Of a stretch of DNA of 36,022 nt, positions 33,753 through 36,022 are shown in pieces (position 1 is the stretch's first letter; each line of letters opens with the position of its first letter). The stretch is from contig JAYZDF010000147.1 of assembly GCA_036337945.1 (NCBI GenBank), positions 1-36,022 of the forward strand, given 5' to 3'. The position numbers were made by a program, and so were the translations under genes. The notes below the pieces were generated by a model. The model had not been told where the DNA came from. It searched no databases and saw only the letters and a list, made by a program, of their open reading frames with translations. Source of the DNA: JAYZDF01 sp036337945. GTDB lineage: Bacteria; Myxococcota; Kuafuiibacteriia; Kuafuiibacteriales; Kuafuiibacteriaceae.

Positions 33753-34099
33753 AGATTTGCGAAGAAAAATCCGGCTTTTTATTCACAAGCCCATGTAAAA
33801 AACCAGCTGAGTTTACCTGCGCCCATTGTAGTAAAGCTCTCTGTCGTGACCACACTTACCGGCAGCAGTTAGAAAACTTATGTATTGCTTGCGCTCGCAA
33901 AAACGCGAAAGACAAAGAAGAACTCGCAGATGCTCACCCTCTTCTTTCAAGAGATAGATATTATCGAAACTATGGGTACTACAGTGGAGATCTTTGGCTA
34001 GACACAGAGTTTGATGACTATGACTTTACCGAAGCTGACGGAATGAGTTTTGAAGAGGAAGGGTTCGATAGTTTCGAGTCAGATATGGCAGGCAGCTAA
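33749..34099 (+). CDS. Zinc-finger (B-box/AN1-like) protein with acidic tail
   Basis: A 116-residue protein. The first 50 residues hold a zinc-binding pattern: Cys4, Cys16, Cys24-x2-Cys27-x4-Cys32-x2-His35 and Cys45-x2-Cys48 (the core reads FTCAHCSKALCRDH then LCIACAR). This spacing resembles treble-clef B-box or AN1-type fingers, which are best known from eukaryotic proteins but also occur as small bacterial proteins. The C-terminal half is acidic and Tyr-rich (RDRYYRNYGYYSGDLW, then FDDYDFTEADG) and looks disordered. No enzyme motif is visible. It is translationally coupled to the Lys-rich repeat protein. The acidic tail could pair with a basic partner from the same operon (inference). Confidence 0.72.
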   Translation: MKICEEKSGFLFTSPCKKPAEFTCAHCSKALCRDHTYRQQLENLCIACARKNAKDKEELADAHPLLSRDRYYRNYGYYSGDLWLDTEFDDYDFTEADGMSFEEEGFDSFESDMAGS

Positions 34100-34108
34100 A
34101 CGTCGAAT

Positions 34109-35113
34109 ATGAAGTGGCTCATTTATGCTTTAGGCGGTGGGTACGGGCATATTACTCGCGCTTTGAGCCTCGCGAAAGTTGCAACTCACAGAGGCATTCA
34201 CTGCTCTATTCTATACAATAGCCCACTGGCTCATAGAGCCATACCATTTTACGAAGAACGGTTTTCACAGGTCAATTTCGAGTACGTTCCATCAAATTTC
34301 GAGCGATCTGATGTCACTAAGTTTATGGAAAATTACTTCTCAGACCTGCAAGGTTGTGACCGCGTGATCGTAGATACCTTTCCTCGCGGAATCGCTGGAG
34401 AGCTTGTTACTATCCTTCCCAAGATTTCCTGTCCTAAAGTTTTTATCTCTCGCCACCTGAATCAGAAATATATTGAATCCATCGACATTTATAAAAGTTT
34501 ACAATCGTTCGACGCAGTGATTCGACCAGAAGATTCACTACCTCCACCCAGCTATCTCACGCACTTCTTTGCAACCGAGTCATGGCTTTTGTGCTCTTCG
34601 AACGAAATTCTCTCACAAAAAGAAGCGAGGAAATATTTACAGGTAGTACAAAAGACTAAGGCGCCCGTGATCGGGTTTCTTGGGTCAGGGCACCAAAAAG
34701 AGATTTTCCAAGGATATCAATGGGCCAAGCGGTTACGCGCTGACTTCCCGCAGTTCAAGATTATTTTTCTTACGCTTGAAACTTTAGACGAAGACAGTGA
34801 GCTATGTAGGAAAATCTGGCCTGTCATGAAAATTTATCGTGCGTTAGATCTGCTTATTTGCTCCGGTGGTCATAATGCTATCAATGAAGCCAAAGTGACA
34901 AACACGCCAGCCTTAGTCATTCCCAGAAAACGACGCTATGATCGACAAGATTTACGCGCAGACGGACACGCTATCGCAGCTGGCTATGAGGACATATGTC
35001 TCGCATGTGAATCACTCCAAAAGAATCCTCACGAAAAACGGAGGCCTGACGCAAAATTTACCAACGGAGCTCAGAAGGCCTACAAAATCATTGAAGGTTT
35101 GGTAGAGTCCTAA
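34109..35113 (+). CDS. MurG-like GT-B glycosyltransferase
   Basis: A 334-residue enzyme of the GT28/MurG/MGT type. The N-terminal loop GGGYGHITRALSLAK is the classic acceptor-side Gly-rich motif, and the C-terminal half has PVIGFLGSGHQKE followed by DLLICSGGHNAINEAK, equivalent to the nucleotide-sugar site GG..t..E of MurG. It is shorter than MurG and carries no surrounding cell-division genes, so it is not expected to be MurG itself. A role in making a glycolipid or surface glycan is more likely. It starts 9 nt after the zinc-finger gene and ends in a stop codon that overlaps the convergent barrel gene by 4 nt (CTAA at 35110-35113). Confidence 0.85.
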   Translation: MKWLIYALGGGYGHITRALSLAKVATHRGIHCSILYNSPLAHRAIPFYEERFSQVNFEYVPSNFERSDVTKFMENYFSDLQGCDRVIVDTFPRGIAGELVTILPKISCPKVFISRHLNQKYIESIDIYKSLQSFDAVIRPEDSLPPPSYLTHFFATESWLLCSSNEILSQKEARKYLQVVQKTKAPVIGFLGSGHQKEIFQGYQWAKRLRADFPQFKIIFLTLETLDEDSELCRKIWPVMKIYRALDLLICSGGHNAINEAKVTNTPALVIPRKRRYDRQDLRADGHAIAAGYEDICLACESLQKNPHEKRRPDAKFTNGAQKAYKIIEGLVES

Positions 35114-36022
35114 AGAGCAAACACTGCGCCAACATGCATCGAAGCGGTAAACCAGGTAAGTGCGGCTTCCGTGATTGAAAAATCGTACTCACTCCCTCCT
35201 GAGAATGGGCTGGTTTGATACATACCGAGCACCTGACCAAAAAGCGCTAAGTCATCGGTTATTGCATATCGAGTAGCTACTGATAGGTCGAATCCGACAG
35301 TTAGGTCGGCACTACCGAGGTCGAATGGTGATTCTTTTGTTGTTCCAAGAATCGCACCAGCGTCGATTTGAATCGAGAGATCTTTGGTAATGTTCGTTTG
35401 TGCATTCATGCCCAGTGTCGCGGCCTTAGTCTGTTGAGAGAAAAACGTCCCTCCAGAATCAATGGGGTCTTCGGGCAAAATGGGGTCAACATCTGCTTCA
35501 TTGAATAGGAAACCAATCCGGGGCATCACCCAGATCTCATCAATGGCGAGTGGCCATCCGATACTAACGTGAGCGCGTTGCGTTCGAGCTGTTGCCGTCT
35601 TTTCTGCAAGGTCTGCGCCTAGGCCAGCAAGGTAGGTATAGTTATATTCGAAGCTCAGACTCAAAGGTTTGAGTGATGTAGTCGTCGCTTTGATCCGAAG
35701 AGTTGGCGCAGTCGCTTGGATATCGTAGCGCCGAAAAAAATCCTCGCCATCAGAATCTAACGATAGAAATGGAAAAGCGATACCGAGACTTGCTTCTGCG
35801 TCAATCAGTACTCCTTGCTGCATAGGAACAAGAATCGTCTTAACTTCTCCCCCTGATCCTTCTCTAAGCCTGACTGTTTCTACTTTGACTCCTCGGCTCG
35901 TTCTAGGCAGGCCTGCCAGTACACCCGTCTCGTCACGAATTCGGCGGGCCCTGACCCATCCTTGGTCTCCGCGACGGTCTCTCACCTGGATCCAGACGCC
36001 ATCTCCCGTCGAAGCGAGAGCC
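35110..36022 (-). CDS. SH3-like domain plus outer-membrane barrel-like protein, 5' end missing
   Basis: The minus-strand frame is open to the window edge, so the true start lies beyond 36022; the GTG at 35985 is only the first possible start inside the window. The visible N-terminal part (GVWIQVRDRRGDQGWVRARR and onward) has the Trp/Gly pattern of a bacterial SH3 domain. After a linker come about ten to twelve amphipathic beta strands with turns, typical of a small outer-membrane barrel (SLSFEYNYTYLAGL, AHVSIGWPLAI, VATRYAITDDLALFGQVLGM). The end HVGAVFAL lacks the usual terminal Phe but is strand-like. An SH3 that binds wall or secreted ligands tethered to a barrel is a plausible reading. 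It overlaps the MurG-like gene by 4 nt tail to tail. Confidence 0.7.
   Translation of the reverse strand, partial: ALASTGDGVWIQVRDRRGDQGWVRARRIRDETGVLAGLPRTSRGVKVETVRLREGSGGEVKTILVPMQQGVLIDAEASLGIAFPFLSLDSDGEDFFRRYDIQATAPTLRIKATTTSLKPLSLSFEYNYTYLAGLGADLAEKTATARTQRAHVSIGWPLAIDEIWVMPRIGFLFNEADVDPILPEDPIDSGGTFFSQQTKAATLGMNAQTNITKDLSIQIDAGAILGTTKESPFDLGSADLTVGFDLSVATRYAITDDLALFGQVLGMYQTSPFSGGSEYDFSITEAALTWFTASMHVGAVFAL

Overview
The window looks like chromosomal DNA of a free-living Gram-negative bacterium. It has LpxC (lipid A), a FadL-type outer-membrane protein, several lipoproteins, and periplasmic cell-wall enzymes. My best guess is the former Deltaproteobacteria, Myxococcota or Bradymonadota-like. 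The reasons are a receptor ending in what I recognise as the MXAN_5187-type C-terminal domain, a lipoprotein with a Ser-Gln-Pro-Ala-Ser tandem repeat, Fis-type regulators and a very large TPR protein. The lineage is inferred, not proven. I see no tRNA, rRNA, CRISPR array, insertion sequence or phage gene, so this reads as core chromosome rather than a mobile island.

Layout. 1-1063 (minus): a class II J-domain co-chaperone followed by the first seven codons of clpB, cut by the window edge. 1219-4982 (plus): a FadL-like channel translationally coupled to a molybdopterin hydroxylase subunit. 5051-5878 (plus): an FHA-domain gene whose FHA domain is cut by an in-frame TGA. 5974-6246 (minus): an HU protein with its own promoter, a 5'-leader hairpin and a terminator. 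6451-15781 (minus): a long co-oriented block with a HEAT-repeat membrane protein, an MXAN_5187-like receptor, an AMIN/Amidase_3 cell-wall amidase, two overlapping AAA-less Fis-type regulators, a UshA-like multihaem cytochrome and an MltD-like lytic transglycosylase. 15866-16954 (plus): a beta-propeller lipoprotein. 16951-22125 (minus): a giant TPR protein. 22282-25099 (minus): a large alpha/beta-hydrolase lipoprotein, a Cse60-like small protein and a membrane-anchored unknown. 25154-27229 (plus): elongation factor G. 27294-28238 (minus): lpxC. 28588-30911 (plus): a parvulin lipoprotein coupled to a GT4 glycosyltransferase. 30903-32102 (minus): a second GT4 enzyme. 32218-35113 (plus): a four-gene operon of a membrane protein, a Lys-rich beta-repeat secreted protein, a zinc-finger protein and a MurG-like glycosyltransferase. 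35110-36022 (minus): a partial SH3-like/beta-barrel protein.

Much of the content is envelope biology: peptidoglycan cleavage (MltD-like enzyme and amidase), lipid A commitment (LpxC), envelope folding (parvulin), surface glycosylation (three glycosyltransferases) and several exported proteins of unknown role. The observations most worth a second look are: (1) the hydrolase at 22282-24186, whose catalytic blocks are in circularly permuted order; (2) the UshA-like/cytochrome fusion at 7794-9425, with a CGC motif in place of the usual metal ligands and a CX3CH fourth haem site; (3) the FHA gene broken exactly at its conserved Gly codon; (4) the uncharacterised operon at 32218-35113; (5) a recurring arrangement in which a promoter -10-like hexamer lies about 4-11 nt before a start codon with no Shine-Dalgarno sequence, suggesting leaderless mRNAs.
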